Positions 46,083 through 55,720 of a stretch of DNA of 62,935 nt are shown here, one piece after another. The position numbers were made by a program, and so were the translations under genes. The DNA lies in NCBI RefSeq assembly GCF_944391105.1, contig NZ_CALXSK010000019.1:1-62935 (forward strand), given 5' to 3'. This DNA is from an uncultured Victivallis sp. Its GTDB lineage: Bacteria; Verrucomicrobiota; Lentisphaeria; Victivallales; Victivallaceae. The notes under the pieces are model-generated. The model worked only from the letters and a program-made list of their open reading frames with translations, was not told the origin of the DNA and searched no databases. Within the stretch, counting starts at the first letter, position 1. Every line of letters starts with the position of its first letter.

Positions 46083-48530
46083 ATGAGAAAATTCAATTTA
46101 TTTTGCCTGCTGGCAATGTTTCTGGCCGTGCTGCCGGCAGGGAATGCGGCGGAAGTGCTCTTCGATTTTGAACAGGAGTCGGATGTGGCAAGCTGGAAGA
46201 TCCGCCATTCCGAAACCGACACCCTGACCCGATCCCGGGAAGTGGTATCCGGCGGCAGATATGCCCTGCTTTTCACCGCGCCGAAATGGGATGGGAAATA
46301 CTCCATCTGGCCGGCATTTGAAACCCGCCGCGTGCCGAAGGACTGGTCAAAATTCGATCGTCTCTGTGTTACGGTCTACAATGACTGCCTCGAGGCGACA
46401 CAATTCAATCTGTATCTCGCCAATACCGGGAAGAAGGCGCAGGAGGGAACTCTTTTCCGGCAGATTCTTCAACCGTTCTCGGCGCGGCAATGGGTGATTT
46501 CACTCCGGCGGGGAACCCGGAAAATCGATCTGACGGACGTCGGGTTGATACACTTCTACTCCGCCAATCCGAAAGGCGGCGTTCGGATCTTTCTCGACAA
46601 TATCACCCTGCTCGAACCCGGGGAAGCCGTTCCGCCGCTCTCGCCGGATTTCCAAAAACTCGTCGCAGCGGGGAAAGAGGCCCGGCTCCAACCGCTGCGG
46701 CAGCAGAAATTAATCGCCCCCAAGGCAATCTCAGACGCAGCTGCCGGATTGCCGGATTCCTTCGTCGAATATCTGAACCGGGAAACAGAGTCGTTGAATA
46801 CCGCGATTCTGAACGGAAAATTCGATATGCTCCTGAACAACCCGGCCTGTCCCACATGGCATTACCTGCCGAAACTTCTGCCTGTCTTGAACAGTTTCTC
46901 GAAAACCCGCCGGAACTTCTCTCCCGCCGGGAATTCCGAAGACATTCTGCTCGGCATGGCCGATTCCGCCGAAAAAGTTCTGCCGCGCGCGGCGGTTTTT
47001 CATCCGCTCCCGGAAAAACTCGAACTTGATGTGGCGGGCAACGAGAAGGAGTCTGTCCAGCTAATCGCCATGCCGCTGAACAAAGACCGGTCAGCTGTCG
47101 GAATCCGCCCGGGCGTCTTTATCGATCCGGCCGGAAGAACCCTGCCGGAATCCGCAATCACCGCAGTCCCGGTCGGATTCATCGAAACCCGTTTTCAACC
47201 GATTTTCGGTTCGGATTACCTCGGGTTCTGGCCGGATGTGCTGCTTTCGTTCCTGAAAGATGTGACAATCCGTGCAGGAGAGGCGCAGCCGTTCTGGATC
47301 AAGGCCGATATTCCGTCAGGACAGCCGGCGGGAATCTACCGGGGAGACCTGAGCGTCACGGTGGAAGGCGTAGAAGTGTTTCGCGTTCCTCTTGCGATTC
47401 GCGTTCGCAATTTTTCGCTGCCGGATCACTCCATGCTCCCGCTGGCCGTGACCTTCTGGCCGCGGGACGGTATCATCCCCATGATCAATCCGCAGGCCGA
47501 TCCGAGGGAGCGCCTGAATCCCGACGCCCCGGCCAGGGCGTGGCGGAAACAGAAGAAAGCCTGGAGCGATTTTCTTCAGGAGTACTATCTGGGACTCGAC
47601 AGCCTTTACGCCTACGATAACTGGGAACCGCAGTTTGACGATCTCGTCGAAAGAAAACGGAGAGGCACTCTGCGCGCCTTCAATCTGGACAATATCAAGC
47701 CCATCGAGGAAAATGACGACAAATTCCAGCAGAAAATCGAACGGATCCGGGCGCGATATGAAAAAGCCAAAGCCCTCGGACTGCTTGAATATGCTTATCT
47801 TTACGGATGCGATGAAAGCAAGCCCCCGACATTTTCCAACGCGGAACGGGCCGCCTCCATTCTGAAAAAAGAGTTTCCCGATGTACCGCTGTTCACAACG
47901 GCGTTCGACAAAACCTATGGCTGCGACGGCCAGCTCGCCTCATTCGACTGGTTCTGCCCCAAAACCTCCGAATATAACGTGAAGCAGGCAGAGCTAGCCC
48001 GTAAGGCGGGGAAACAGGTCTGGTGGTACATCTGCTTCAATCCACAACGCCCTTACGCGAATGTATTCATCGAATCCCCGGCGATCGAAGCAAGACTGCT
48101 GATGGGCGCAATGGCGGCGAAATACCGGCCGGACGGCTTTCTCTACTACCAGACCAGTCACTGGAACAGCACAAAACCGATCACTTCCGGTCCCTTCCTC
48201 GAATGGCCGGCGGAAAGCTATCCGGGCTACAACGGAGACGGAAACTGGACCTATCCGGGGCCGGACAGCACCCCGCTGGCATCGATCCGGCTGGAAAACT
48301 TCCGTGACGGACTCGAGGATTACGCCTATGTGAAGATTTTGGAAATGCGCCTGAAGGAGGCGAAAAAAAGCGGACAGGATCCCCTCTGGTGCTCAAAAGC
48401 GGAAAAAGCTCTGATCGTCCCCGCTGCTCTGGTCAACAGCATGCGGAATTATTCGCGCGATCCGAATGTACTCCGCGCCTGGCGGGCCGGAATCGCCTCC
48501 CTGATCGAAGACGCCCCGGGTACCCGTTAA
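46083..48530 (+). CDS. Secreted DUF4091 glycan-associated protein
   Basis: 815 residues. A signal peptide covers about 1-22. Residues about 25-185 form a carbohydrate-binding-type beta-sandwich (VLFDFEQESDVASWKI to GGVRIFLDNITLLEPG). A middle beta-domain (about 330-450, AGIYRGDLSVTVEGVEV) is followed by an alpha/beta region with YAYLYGCDE and WWYICFNPQRPYAN. The ending LENFRDGLEDYAYVKILEMRL is typical of DUF4091 proteins. These are thought to act as glycoside hydrolases or to bind polysaccharide; no catalytic pair is assigned here. GGAGGAG lies 5-11 nt before the start. Confidence 0.85.
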   Translation: MRKFNLFCLLAMFLAVLPAGNAAEVLFDFEQESDVASWKIRHSETDTLTRSREVVSGGRYALLFTAPKWDGKYSIWPAFETRRVPKDWSKFDRLCVTVYNDCLEATQFNLYLANTGKKAQEGTLFRQILQPFSARQWVISLRRGTRKIDLTDVGLIHFYSANPKGGVRIFLDNITLLEPGEAVPPLSPDFQKLVAAGKEARLQPLRQQKLIAPKAISDAAAGLPDSFVEYLNRETESLNTAILNGKFDMLLNNPACPTWHYLPKLLPVLNSFSKTRRNFSPAGNSEDILLGMADSAEKVLPRAAVFHPLPEKLELDVAGNEKESVQLIAMPLNKDRSAVGIRPGVFIDPAGRTLPESAITAVPVGFIETRFQPIFGSDYLGFWPDVLLSFLKDVTIRAGEAQPFWIKADIPSGQPAGIYRGDLSVTVEGVEVFRVPLAIRVRNFSLPDHSMLPLAVTFWPRDGIIPMINPQADPRERLNPDAPARAWRKQKKAWSDFLQEYYLGLDSLYAYDNWEPQFDDLVERKRRGTLRAFNLDNIKPIEENDDKFQQKIERIRARYEKAKALGLLEYAYLYGCDESKPPTFSNAERAASILKKEFPDVPLFTTAFDKTYGCDGQLASFDWFCPKTSEYNVKQAELARKAGKQVWWYICFNPQRPYANVFIESPAIEARLLMGAMAAKYRPDGFLYYQTSHWNSTKPITSGPFLEWPAESYPGYNGDGNWTYPGPDSTPLASIRLENFRDGLEDYAYVKILEMRLKEAKKSGQDPLWCSKAEKALIVPAALVNSMRNYSRDPNVLRAWRAGIASLIEDAPGTR

Positions 48531-48685
48531 AAGTCGTGTCCATACCGGAAATCCGATTCCCGCCGCAGAACGATGCGGCGGGATCCCTCTCCATCGCTCC
48601 TGACATTTCTTCCGCCGCCCGGCGAAACAATCAGGACGAATTGCCGCGTCCTGTCACGGAGCTTTATCACTCACAAATATGTTCC

Positions 48686-50050
48686 ATGAAAAAACAAACC
48701 TACAAGTGCGGAACTCTCACCTACACCCGCTGCGGTGTCGTGACGCTGTTCTGCTGGCTGCTCTGGGGAGACTTCTGCCTGGTGCTGCTCGAGAACACCA
48801 GACCTGTTATCGTTCCTCTGCTGCTGCGGGCACACGACGCCAGCAACTTCACGATCGGGCTGCTGTGCGGAAGCATTCCGCCGCTGCTGAACTTCATCGT
48901 AAATCCGATTATCAGTACGGCCAGTGACCGGACGCGCACCCGGAGATGGGGGCGGCGCATTCCCTATCTTCTGTGGGGCGTTCCTTTTGTATCCATGTTT
49001 CTGATCCTGCTCGGATTCAGCGATCAGATCGGAAGAGGACTCGCCGGCCTGGTGACGGAAAACGAAGCGGCCGTCGCATCGTTTGTTATCGGGGTACTCG
49101 CATGTTTTTCCATCGGATTCCTGTTTTTCGATCTTTTTGCGGGTTGCGTTTATTACTATTTGTTTTCCGATGTTGTCCCTCAGGAACTGCTGGGACGTTT
49201 CATGGGTTTCTTCCGCATGGCCGGCAGTTGCGGCGGATTGTTGTTCAATCTGCTTGTCATGCCGGGAATACAGACTCACATGGCACTAGTCTGCATCGTT
49301 ATAGCGTTGATTTACGTCATCGGTTTTGGAGGAATGTGCCTGAAGGTCAAAGAGGGGGAGTATCCTCCGCCGTCTCCCGGGGGGATGACTTTCGTCGACC
49401 GGATCCGTCTTTATTTCAAGGAATGTTTTTCCATGCCCTACTGGCTGATTGTTTTTTTGGGACTCGGTCTGAACAACGTATCCACGGTCTGCCGGGCATT
49501 GTTCAATATTCTCTACGGCACAGAATACCTCGGACTTTCGACCGGCGAATACGGCCGGATCATGGCATGCGGAAGCATTTTGTCGATCGGCCTGGCAATT
49601 CCGGTAGGTTATCTGATCGATCGTTTTCATCCGCTTCGCATGTATATTGCGGCGGCATGGATGGTGATAGCGGTCAACATTTATGGATTTTTCTTCTGCC
49701 ATGACTATCCCTCATTTTTCATTACGACCATGCTGATCACGGTAGTCTATGTTATACAAAACAATTCGGGGTTGCCGTTGTCCATCTGCCTCTTTCCGAA
49801 AAGTCAATTCGGGCAGTTCTCCAGCGCCAACGCCATGATCAAATCCGTGCTGCTGGTGGCATCGAATGCTTTCGGAGGATGGTTCATTGATCAACTCGGT
49901 TACCAATACCTTTTTGTCTGGGATTTCCTTTTCACTTTCCTGAGCGTATTGCTGATGCATTGGGTCTACCTGCGTTGGAAACAACTCGGCGGCGAACACG
50001 GATATGTACCACCGACCATTGCACAGAGAGAAGAACAGAAAAACCGGTAA
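48686..50050 (+). CDS. MFS transporter, GPH/SLC45-like sugar-cation symporter
   Basis: 454 residues from ATG 48686, with about 12 membrane helices. The loop SDRTRTRRWGRRIPYLL after helix 2 is the mark of GPH-type and SLC45-type sugar symporters (typical SDRxRTRxGRRxP). The opening MKKQTYKCGTLTYTRCGV is cytoplasmic. No strong ribosome binding site is visible, and the 155-bp gap after the DUF4091 gene contains nothing recognisable, so the start is less certain. As last gene of the operon it likely imports the sugar released outside the cell. Confidence 0.9.
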   Translation: MKKQTYKCGTLTYTRCGVVTLFCWLLWGDFCLVLLENTRPVIVPLLLRAHDASNFTIGLLCGSIPPLLNFIVNPIISTASDRTRTRRWGRRIPYLLWGVPFVSMFLILLGFSDQIGRGLAGLVTENEAAVASFVIGVLACFSIGFLFFDLFAGCVYYYLFSDVVPQELLGRFMGFFRMAGSCGGLLFNLLVMPGIQTHMALVCIVIALIYVIGFGGMCLKVKEGEYPPPSPGGMTFVDRIRLYFKECFSMPYWLIVFLGLGLNNVSTVCRALFNILYGTEYLGLSTGEYGRIMACGSILSIGLAIPVGYLIDRFHPLRMYIAAAWMVIAVNIYGFFFCHDYPSFFITTMLITVVYVIQNNSGLPLSICLFPKSQFGQFSSANAMIKSVLLVASNAFGGWFIDQLGYQYLFVWDFLFTFLSVLLMHWVYLRWKQLGGEHGYVPPTIAQREEQKNR

Positions 50051-50210
50051 CAACAAATCAAAGTTCCATATACGTCCACGGCAAAAAAGAAAAGAGCTGA
50101 GCCGTCACCGTACCGGAGGAATTCTTTGACCGGGAACCATGAACGAAATCCGTGCCCGTTTCCATTACCGCGTTCGCGGAAAACACACGGGACTCCGGAA
50201 CCGGAACGAC

Positions 50211-50242
50211 AAAAAAACCCGGAAGTGATGAACACCTCCGGG
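50211..50242 (-). terminator. Intrinsic terminator of the small basic protein gene
   Basis: Minus strand: CCCGGAGGTG pairs with CACTTCCGGG (one G-U), loop TTCAT, followed by TTTTTTT. It stands 21 bp after the stop codon. Confidence 0.93.
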
Positions 50243-50262
50243 CCTCTGTCCGCAGAAGAAAA

Positions 50263-50370
50263 TTATTTCTTCTTCGCAGCGCCGATCGCAGCGCGGATCT
50301 TCGCTTTGCAGCGTTCGAGGTAGGCCTTGCGGCGGCGGCGTTTCTGAATCTTGTTAAGCTGCTGTCCCAT
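50263..50370 (-). CDS. Very small basic protein (35 residues), possibly ribosome- or nucleic-acid-associated
   Basis: Read on the minus strand from ATG 50370 to TAA 50263. The protein begins MGQQLNKIQKRRRRKAYLER and ends with three Lys; 16 of 35 residues are Lys or Arg. AGGAG lies six bases before the ATG. A -10/-35 pair stands at 50417-50444 and a textbook terminator follows the stop, so the gene is a complete independent unit. The composition resembles small ribosomal proteins such as Thx/S22-like peptides. I believe similar tiny proteins occur in other members of this phylum group but cannot confirm it here. Easily missed by gene finders because of its size. Confidence 0.83.
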   Translation of the reverse strand: MGQQLNKIQKRRRRKAYLERCKAKIRAAIGAAKKK

Positions 50371-50416
50371 TTCAACTCCTGAATAATAAAGGGTTTTTCA
50401 TGACCATGTCCTGATA

Positions 50417-50444
50417 AATATAGTGCCGGAACTGCAAATTTCAA
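50417..50444 (-). promoter_or_regulatory. Promoter of the small basic protein gene
   Basis: Minus strand TTGAAA (50439-50444), 16-bp spacer, TATATT (50417-50422). The start is expected about 40 nt before the ATG. Confidence 0.7.
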
Positions 50445-50543
50445 ATAAATCTTGCGTTTTTCATTTCATTTTCCCGGAAAAAGGTTTATCTTATAGGTTG
50501 AATGAATGCTGTTTTGAGTCCCGGAAGGTCTGGAGGAGAAAGA

Positions 50544-53500
50544 ATGAAACGAGTGTTTGGAGTATTGTTCGCGGCGTTGCTGTCCGCAGTTTTGTCGCTG
50601 TCGGCGGCGGTTACGCCGGAACAGTTGAAGGCGCAATCGGCCCTCGCTACTTCAGAACGGTTTCCGAACGCCGAAACCGTTTTGCTGTACGACTGGCAGA
50701 GCGCCGTCTATCAGCCCGACGGAACCGGCGTCGAAACCGATGACTTCTATCAGAAAATTCTGACCGAAACCGGGCGGCGCAATCTGCGCGAACTCTCCTT
50801 CCAGTTCAATACCTCCTATGAAAAACTGGAACTCCCCCTCCTGGAAGTCATCAAACCCGATGGGAAAATCGTGAAAATCGATGTGGAAACCAATGGGAAA
50901 GTCGCGGTCGAACCCTCTCAGATGGGCGCGAACATCTACGATCCGGCCAACAAAATTTTTGCCGTGACGATTCCGGAGCTCGAAATCGGCGACATCGTCC
51001 ACATTGTTTCTAAAGAGACGATCCTCAAGCCGCGCATTCCGGGGGTATGGAGCAACATCTACGTATTGCAGTCCGATACGCCGATCCTCCATTACGAGGT
51101 GAAGATCGATGCGCCGGAGGCGCTTCCGCTGCGCGCAATCCGGATCAAGGACGAAGTCAAAGGGAGCATCCGGGCCACCGAAGTGAAGAAAGACGGCCGC
51201 ATCCTCTACACCTGGACCGCCGCCAACGTCCCGCAGATCATCCCCGAACCGGACATGCCGCCGGTCTACATGTGTGTCCAGCGGCTTCTGGTCAGCACCG
51301 CAAAGGACTGGCCGGAGATTTCCCGGTGGTACTACAACATCTGCCGTCCCCGCCTCGATGCCGTGACGCCCGAGATCCGCGCGAAGGTCGCCGAACTCAC
51401 GAAAGACGCGAAAACTCCCGAGGCGAAGATCATGGCGCTCTTTCAGTTCGTCTCCCAGCAGATCCGCTACATGGGCATCACCGCAGAGACCGAAGCGCCT
51501 GGGTACGAACCGCACGATGTCTCGTTGACCTTCAACCAGCGTTACGGCGTCTGTCGTGACAAAGCCGCGCTGCTGGCCGCAATGCTCGAAGTCGCCGGAA
51601 TCAAGGCGTTTCCGGTGCTGTTCATGGCCGGATATCCGAAAGACGACGAGGTCCCGAACAACTACTTCAACCACGCGGTCACGGCGGTCGAGGACCGGCC
51701 GGGCCACTACATTCTCATGGACCCGACCTACGAGACCACTGCCGAACTCCTTCCTTCAACCATGGCGAATATGAGCTATCTCGTCGCAAAACCCGAAGGC
51801 GAGATTCTGCGCCGGACCGAACTGGTTCCGACTGCGAAGAATCTGCTCAAAATCAAAACCGAGGCGTCCGTCACGCCGGACGGCACGCTTGAGGGGCGCA
51901 GCGTTATCGACTTTCTCGGCGTGAACGACCAGATCTACCGCGATGCGTTTTCGCGCTGGCCGCTCGACTACCGCCGCCAGTTCTTCGCCACCTGCCTGAA
52001 ACGGGCGGTTGCGGGCGCGGAGCTGGAATCGCTGAAGATTTTTCCGGAGAACATCCGCGACATGAGCCGGCCGCTCGTTGCGGAACTGACCTTCCGCGCG
52101 GAAGGGTATCTGCCGGAAAAGGGGCCGGTCTATCTGCTGGAACTGCCCTGCTTCGGCTCCGAATTCGGCGCGGCGAACTTCGTGCTCGGCTCGGTCGGAC
52201 TCAAGGAGCGGAAATTCCCGATGCAGCTCTTTTCGACCTGCGGCGTCTCGGAGCGCTACAAACTCACTCTCCCGCCGAGCTGCCGCATCGTTTCACTGCC
52301 GCAGAACACCACGATCAGCGCTCCCGGAATCATGAACTTCAACCGGGTCCTGCGGGAGGAGGGTGCGGTGCTGACGGGGGAGAACTACTTTTCGATCGAC
52401 ACGGTTGAACTCCGGCCGAAGGGGTACGCGGAACTCAAGCGGGCGCTCGCCAGAGTGGATGCGGCGGAACGCGAACTGCCGATCGCCTGCCCGGATTTTG
52501 CGACGGCGGCGGGAAACGCCGCCGCGACGGCATTCCCCGCTGCGAACTCGATCATTCTTTCCTCCTCGGTCGAAGTCAAACTGGAGAACGCCTCCGCCTG
52601 GACGCGTACCGACCGCATGGCGCGGAAGATCTTGAACTACGCGGGCGTCAAGGATTACTCCGAACTCAAAATCGCCTTCAATCCGGTCTGGGAATCGGTG
52701 GAGATCGAGGCGAAAGTGACCGCCCCGGACGGATCCGTCAAAACGCTTTCTCCGAAGGAGATCAATACCATGGACGCATCATGGGTCGCGGCCGCGCCGC
52801 GCTATCCGGCGGGGAAGCTGATCGTTGCGAGTCTGCCGGGAGTGGTTCCGGGTGCGACGGTTGAAACGGTCGTCCGCCGCGTCTGCCGGAATCGCCCGTT
52901 CTTCCATCTCGCCGTGGTGTTCGCCGCGGACTCTCCGATCGTCGCGAAGCGCTTTACGGTAGAAGCTCCGAAAAAACTGCAGCTGCGTTACTCCGCCGCC
53001 CCGGAAGAGGTGACGTTCTCCGAATCCCGGGAGAACGAATTGGCCCTTTATGAATGGAGCGCCGCGAATCTTCCGCAGCTGCCGGCGGAGTCGGACCGCC
53101 CCCCGCTCTGGATGTATGCGCCGACGATTGTGGTTTCGAGCGGGGACTACGCCGATTTCGGAAAGAAACTGGCGGCTGCGCTGAATGCGAAAACCGGGGA
53201 TGCGCCGGAAGCCGCCGCGCTCGCCCGCAAACTCGCCCCCGTGTCGATGCCGGCCGATTTCCGGGTCAACGCGATCCGCACCTGGGTCGCGCGCAACATC
53301 CGCCCGGCCGGACCGCCGCTGAACGAACTGCCATGGTCGGCCTTCTCCCCCGCCGACGTGACGCTGAAGTCTGGCTACGGCGACTCCGCCGATCGCGCGA
53401 TTCTGCTCGGCGCGATGCTGAAGGCGGTGGGAATCGACTACCATTTTGTGGCCGCCTCGGAACTCGGATACGCGGTGGCCTCCACGCGGCCGCTCATGCG

Positions 53501-54323
53501 TTCTCCGCAGAACATCTTTACAAAAATCCTCGTTTATCTTCCCGCGTTTGACAGTCATCTGAACGATACGGGCGAATACGCCTCGCTCGGCTCCACCGCC
53601 TCGGAGGAGGCGATCGGTCTCGCTCTGGACACCGGGCGGCTGATGACGATCCGGCCGCGCCGCAAAGGGGAGAGCGCGCTCGCGCTCTCCTGCCGGATCC
53701 GCCTGCAGGCCGACGGCTCCGCCCGCATCGAGGCGACCCGCAGCTACTACGGCCTCGACTATCAGGCTGCGCGTCAGATGTTCACGGAGATGACTCCCGC
53801 GGAGCGCGGGCAGTATTTTGAGTCTCTCGCAGCCGGAATTTCGCAGAACGCCGTGTTCCGGGGCGAGCCGGTCACCTCCTTCGACGGTTATCCGGGAAAA
53901 CTTTTCTTCACGCTGGACGTGCCGGATTTTGCGGCGGTTTCAAAAGGGCATCTGCAATTTGAACTGCCCGAATTCTCCACCCTTTCGCGCCTGGTCAAAA
54001 CAGCCGAATCGAGCCGGAAAACCCCGCTCTGGCGCAACCGCCCCGCAAAAGTCATGCTCGAATACCGGATCGAGCTGCCCCGCAATTTCATTCCGGTCGC
54101 CGCCGGGCCGGACCGGCTCGAACTCGGAAAACCCGGCAGCGCCACTTTCTTCCGTCACATGGAAGAGGGGCCCGGCGTGCTTTCCCTGGAATATGAACTC
54201 GCGCTTCCGGTCGAGGAGATCTCTCCCGCCGACTACGGCAGGCTCGTCGAGCTTCAGAAGGCACTTTCGAAACTCTCCGCTTCGCGGATCATCTTGAAAC
54301 AACAGAAACGGATCAATCCATGA
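50544..54323 (+). CDS. Secreted double DUF3857/transglutaminase-like protein with degenerate second copy
   Basis: 1,259 residues from ATG 50544 (GGAGGAG just upstream). A signal peptide covers about 1-21. Unit 1: DUF3857 beta-sandwich (FQFNTSYEKLELPLLEVIKPDGKIV), then a transglutaminase-like core with Cys337 (RYGVCRDKAALLAAML), His377 (NYFNHAVTAVE) and Asp393 (LMDPTYE). Unit 2 repeats the order: a DUF3857-like part (KDYSELKIAFNPVWESVEIEAKVTAPDGSV), then GYGDSADRAILLGAML, where Cys is replaced by Ser948. His is replaced by Lys994, and Asp1008 is kept. Unit 1 may be a cysteine peptidase or transglutaminase in the envelope; unit 2 looks structural. First gene of a run continuing through an MBL hydrolase. 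Confidence 0.9.
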   Translation: MKRVFGVLFAALLSAVLSLSAAVTPEQLKAQSALATSERFPNAETVLLYDWQSAVYQPDGTGVETDDFYQKILTETGRRNLRELSFQFNTSYEKLELPLLEVIKPDGKIVKIDVETNGKVAVEPSQMGANIYDPANKIFAVTIPELEIGDIVHIVSKETILKPRIPGVWSNIYVLQSDTPILHYEVKIDAPEALPLRAIRIKDEVKGSIRATEVKKDGRILYTWTAANVPQIIPEPDMPPVYMCVQRLLVSTAKDWPEISRWYYNICRPRLDAVTPEIRAKVAELTKDAKTPEAKIMALFQFVSQQIRYMGITAETEAPGYEPHDVSLTFNQRYGVCRDKAALLAAMLEVAGIKAFPVLFMAGYPKDDEVPNNYFNHAVTAVEDRPGHYILMDPTYETTAELLPSTMANMSYLVAKPEGEILRRTELVPTAKNLLKIKTEASVTPDGTLEGRSVIDFLGVNDQIYRDAFSRWPLDYRRQFFATCLKRAVAGAELESLKIFPENIRDMSRPLVAELTFRAEGYLPEKGPVYLLELPCFGSEFGAANFVLGSVGLKERKFPMQLFSTCGVSERYKLTLPPSCRIVSLPQNTTISAPGIMNFNRVLREEGAVLTGENYFSIDTVELRPKGYAELKRALARVDAAERELPIACPDFATAAGNAAATAFPAANSIILSSSVEVKLENASAWTRTDRMARKILNYAGVKDYSELKIAFNPVWESVEIEAKVTAPDGSVKTLSPKEINTMDASWVAAAPRYPAGKLIVASLPGVVPGATVETVVRRVCRNRPFFHLAVVFAADSPIVAKRFTVEAPKKLQLRYSAAPEEVTFSESRENELALYEWSAANLPQLPAESDRPPLWMYAPTIVVSSGDYADFGKKLAAALNAKTGDAPEAAALARKLAPVSMPADFRVNAIRTWVARNIRPAGPPLNELPWSAFSPADVTLKSGYGDSADRAILLGAMLKAVGIDYHFVAASELGYAVASTRPLMRSPQNIFTKILVYLPAFDSHLNDTGEYASLGSTASEEAIGLALDTGRLMTIRPRRKGESALALSCRIRLQADGSARIEATRSYYGLDYQAARQMFTEMTPAERGQYFESLAAGISQNAVFRGEPVTSFDGYPGKLFFTLDVPDFAAVSKGHLQFELPEFSTLSRLVKTAESSRKTPLWRNRPAKVMLEYRIELPRNFIPVAAGPDRLELGKPGSATFFRHMEEGPGVLSLEYELALPVEEISPADYGRLVELQKALSKLSASRIILKQQKRINP

Positions 54324-54949
54324 AAATCACAACCATTCCAGCCGGAATCCTTGAAACCAACTGTTATCTGGTTCAGCCTGATAACAGCAGGACGCTGTAC
54401 ATCATCGATCCTGGCGGCGACGCGCCGGAAATCGCCGACGCGGCGGCCCGGATCAACCATGACCGCTGCGCCGTGCTGCTCACCCACGCCCACGTCGACC
54501 ACATCTCCGGCCTCGGAGAACTTGTCCGACTGGTGAAACCTGAGTACGTCTATCTGCGCGCGCCCGATCTCGATCTTTACGAAAGCCCCGAGAATGCACT
54601 CGAACCCTATCTCTCCGCGGCGGAACATCTGCCGAAGACGACGGACCATGTCGATGCGGCCGATTTCCGGATTATCCCGCTTCCGGGGCATACGCCCGGC
54701 GGCAGCGGTTTTCTCTTTCCCGGAACGCCTGCGACTCTCTTCGCCGGCGACACGATCTTCGCCGGCAGCGTCGGCCGCACCGACCTGCCCGGAGGGGACA
54801 CCCGGACACTGCTCGACTCGATTCGCTCCCGGCTGCTGACACTGCCGGACGACACCGTGATCTATCCCGGTCACGGCCCCGCGACCACGGTAGGGCGCGA
54901 ACGCAAAAACAATCCATATTTACAGGACTCCGGCTATGATCAATGGTGA
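54320..54949 (+). CDS. Metallo-beta-lactamase-fold hydrolase, glyoxalase II-like
   Basis: 209 residues. The zinc motif THAHVDHISGL, the second His in PLPGHTPGGSGF, Asp in FAGDTIF and the last His in YPGHGPATTVGRERKNNPYL make it a complete binuclear MBL enzyme of the small YcbL/GloB-like group. Such enzymes hydrolyse thioesters such as S-lactoylglutathione or act on related substrates; the true substrate is unknown. The start overlaps the previous stop (ATGA), and the end overlaps pyrK by 14 bp. Confidence 0.92.
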   Translation: MKITTIPAGILETNCYLVQPDNSRTLYIIDPGGDAPEIADAAARINHDRCAVLLTHAHVDHISGLGELVRLVKPEYVYLRAPDLDLYESPENALEPYLSAAEHLPKTTDHVDAADFRIIPLPGHTPGGSGFLFPGTPATLFAGDTIFAGSVGRTDLPGGDTRTLLDSIRSRLLTLPDDTVIYPGHGPATTVGRERKNNPYLQDSGYDQW

Positions 54950-55712
54950 AATTCTTGAAAACAACCGCCTCAAAGGCGACTACTTTCTCGTCCGCTTCCA
55001 CGCGCCGGAAATCTGCTCGAAGGCGCGGGCGGGACAGTTCGTACACGTCCGGATCAACGATCATTACGACCGCATTCTGCGCCGTCCGTTCAGCATTCAC
55101 AACTGCGAAAACGATACGCTCAGTCTGGTCTACAAGGTCGTCGGTCACGGTACGCGGGAACTCTCGGAACTTGCTCCCGGCGCGGTTTGCGATCTGATGG
55201 GACCGCTCGGTGTCGGCTTCTCCGACCCGGCTCCCGGTGTGACGCCCGTTCTCGTGGCGGGCGGTTATGGCGCGGCTGCGACTTATCTGCTTACGAAGCA
55301 GGCTCCGCAGCGCGGACTCTTTCTGCTCGGTGCGCGCAGCGAACGCGACGTGCTGCTCACCGACGAGTATGAGAAGGCCGGATACGAAGTCCGCGTCGCA
55401 ACCAACGACGGCTCGATGGGATATTGCGGTTTCGTAACCGGGCTGGTCGAACAGCTGCTTGCAGAGAAGCCCGACGGGAAGTTTTTCTTTTACGGCTGCG
55501 GCCCGCATCCGATGCTGATGGCACTGGCAAAGCTGTTGCGGGCGCATCATCAGCCCGGTGAACTTTCGATCGATCACCTCATGTGCTGCGGCATCGGCGC
55601 GTGTTTCGCCTGTGTGGTGAAGGTCAAGGCAGACACTCCGGAAGGATGGGCCTATGCGCGCGCCTGTGTCGACGGGCCGGTTTTCAATCTCGATTCGGTT
55701 TATGTGGAGTAA
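54936..55712 (+). CDS. pyrK: Dihydroorotate dehydrogenase electron-transfer subunit PyrK
   Basis: 258 residues. An FAD-binding ferredoxin-reductase-like barrel with RRPFSIHNCENDTLSLVYKVVGHGT is followed by the NAD-binding half (PVLVAGGYGAAATYLL). The C-terminal [2Fe-2S] Cys cluster is MCCGIGACFACVVKV with a later Cys in ARACVDGPVF. It passes electrons from PyrD to NAD in class 1B enzymes. It precedes pyrD by 8 bp. Confidence 0.95.
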   Translation: MINGEILENNRLKGDYFLVRFHAPEICSKARAGQFVHVRINDHYDRILRRPFSIHNCENDTLSLVYKVVGHGTRELSELAPGAVCDLMGPLGVGFSDPAPGVTPVLVAGGYGAAATYLLTKQAPQRGLFLLGARSERDVLLTDEYEKAGYEVRVATNDGSMGYCGFVTGLVEQLLAEKPDGKFFFYGCGPHPMLMALAKLLRAHHQPGELSIDHLMCCGIGACFACVVKVKADTPEGWAYARACVDGPVFNLDSVYVE

Positions 55713-55720
55713 GGAACATC

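Noticed and set aside
50126..50323. TTG-started frame of 65 codons preceded by GGAGGA
   Set aside because: It runs antisense through the terminator and coding region of the small basic protein, and the product is Pro/Arg-rich without family features. The GGAGGA may be chance.
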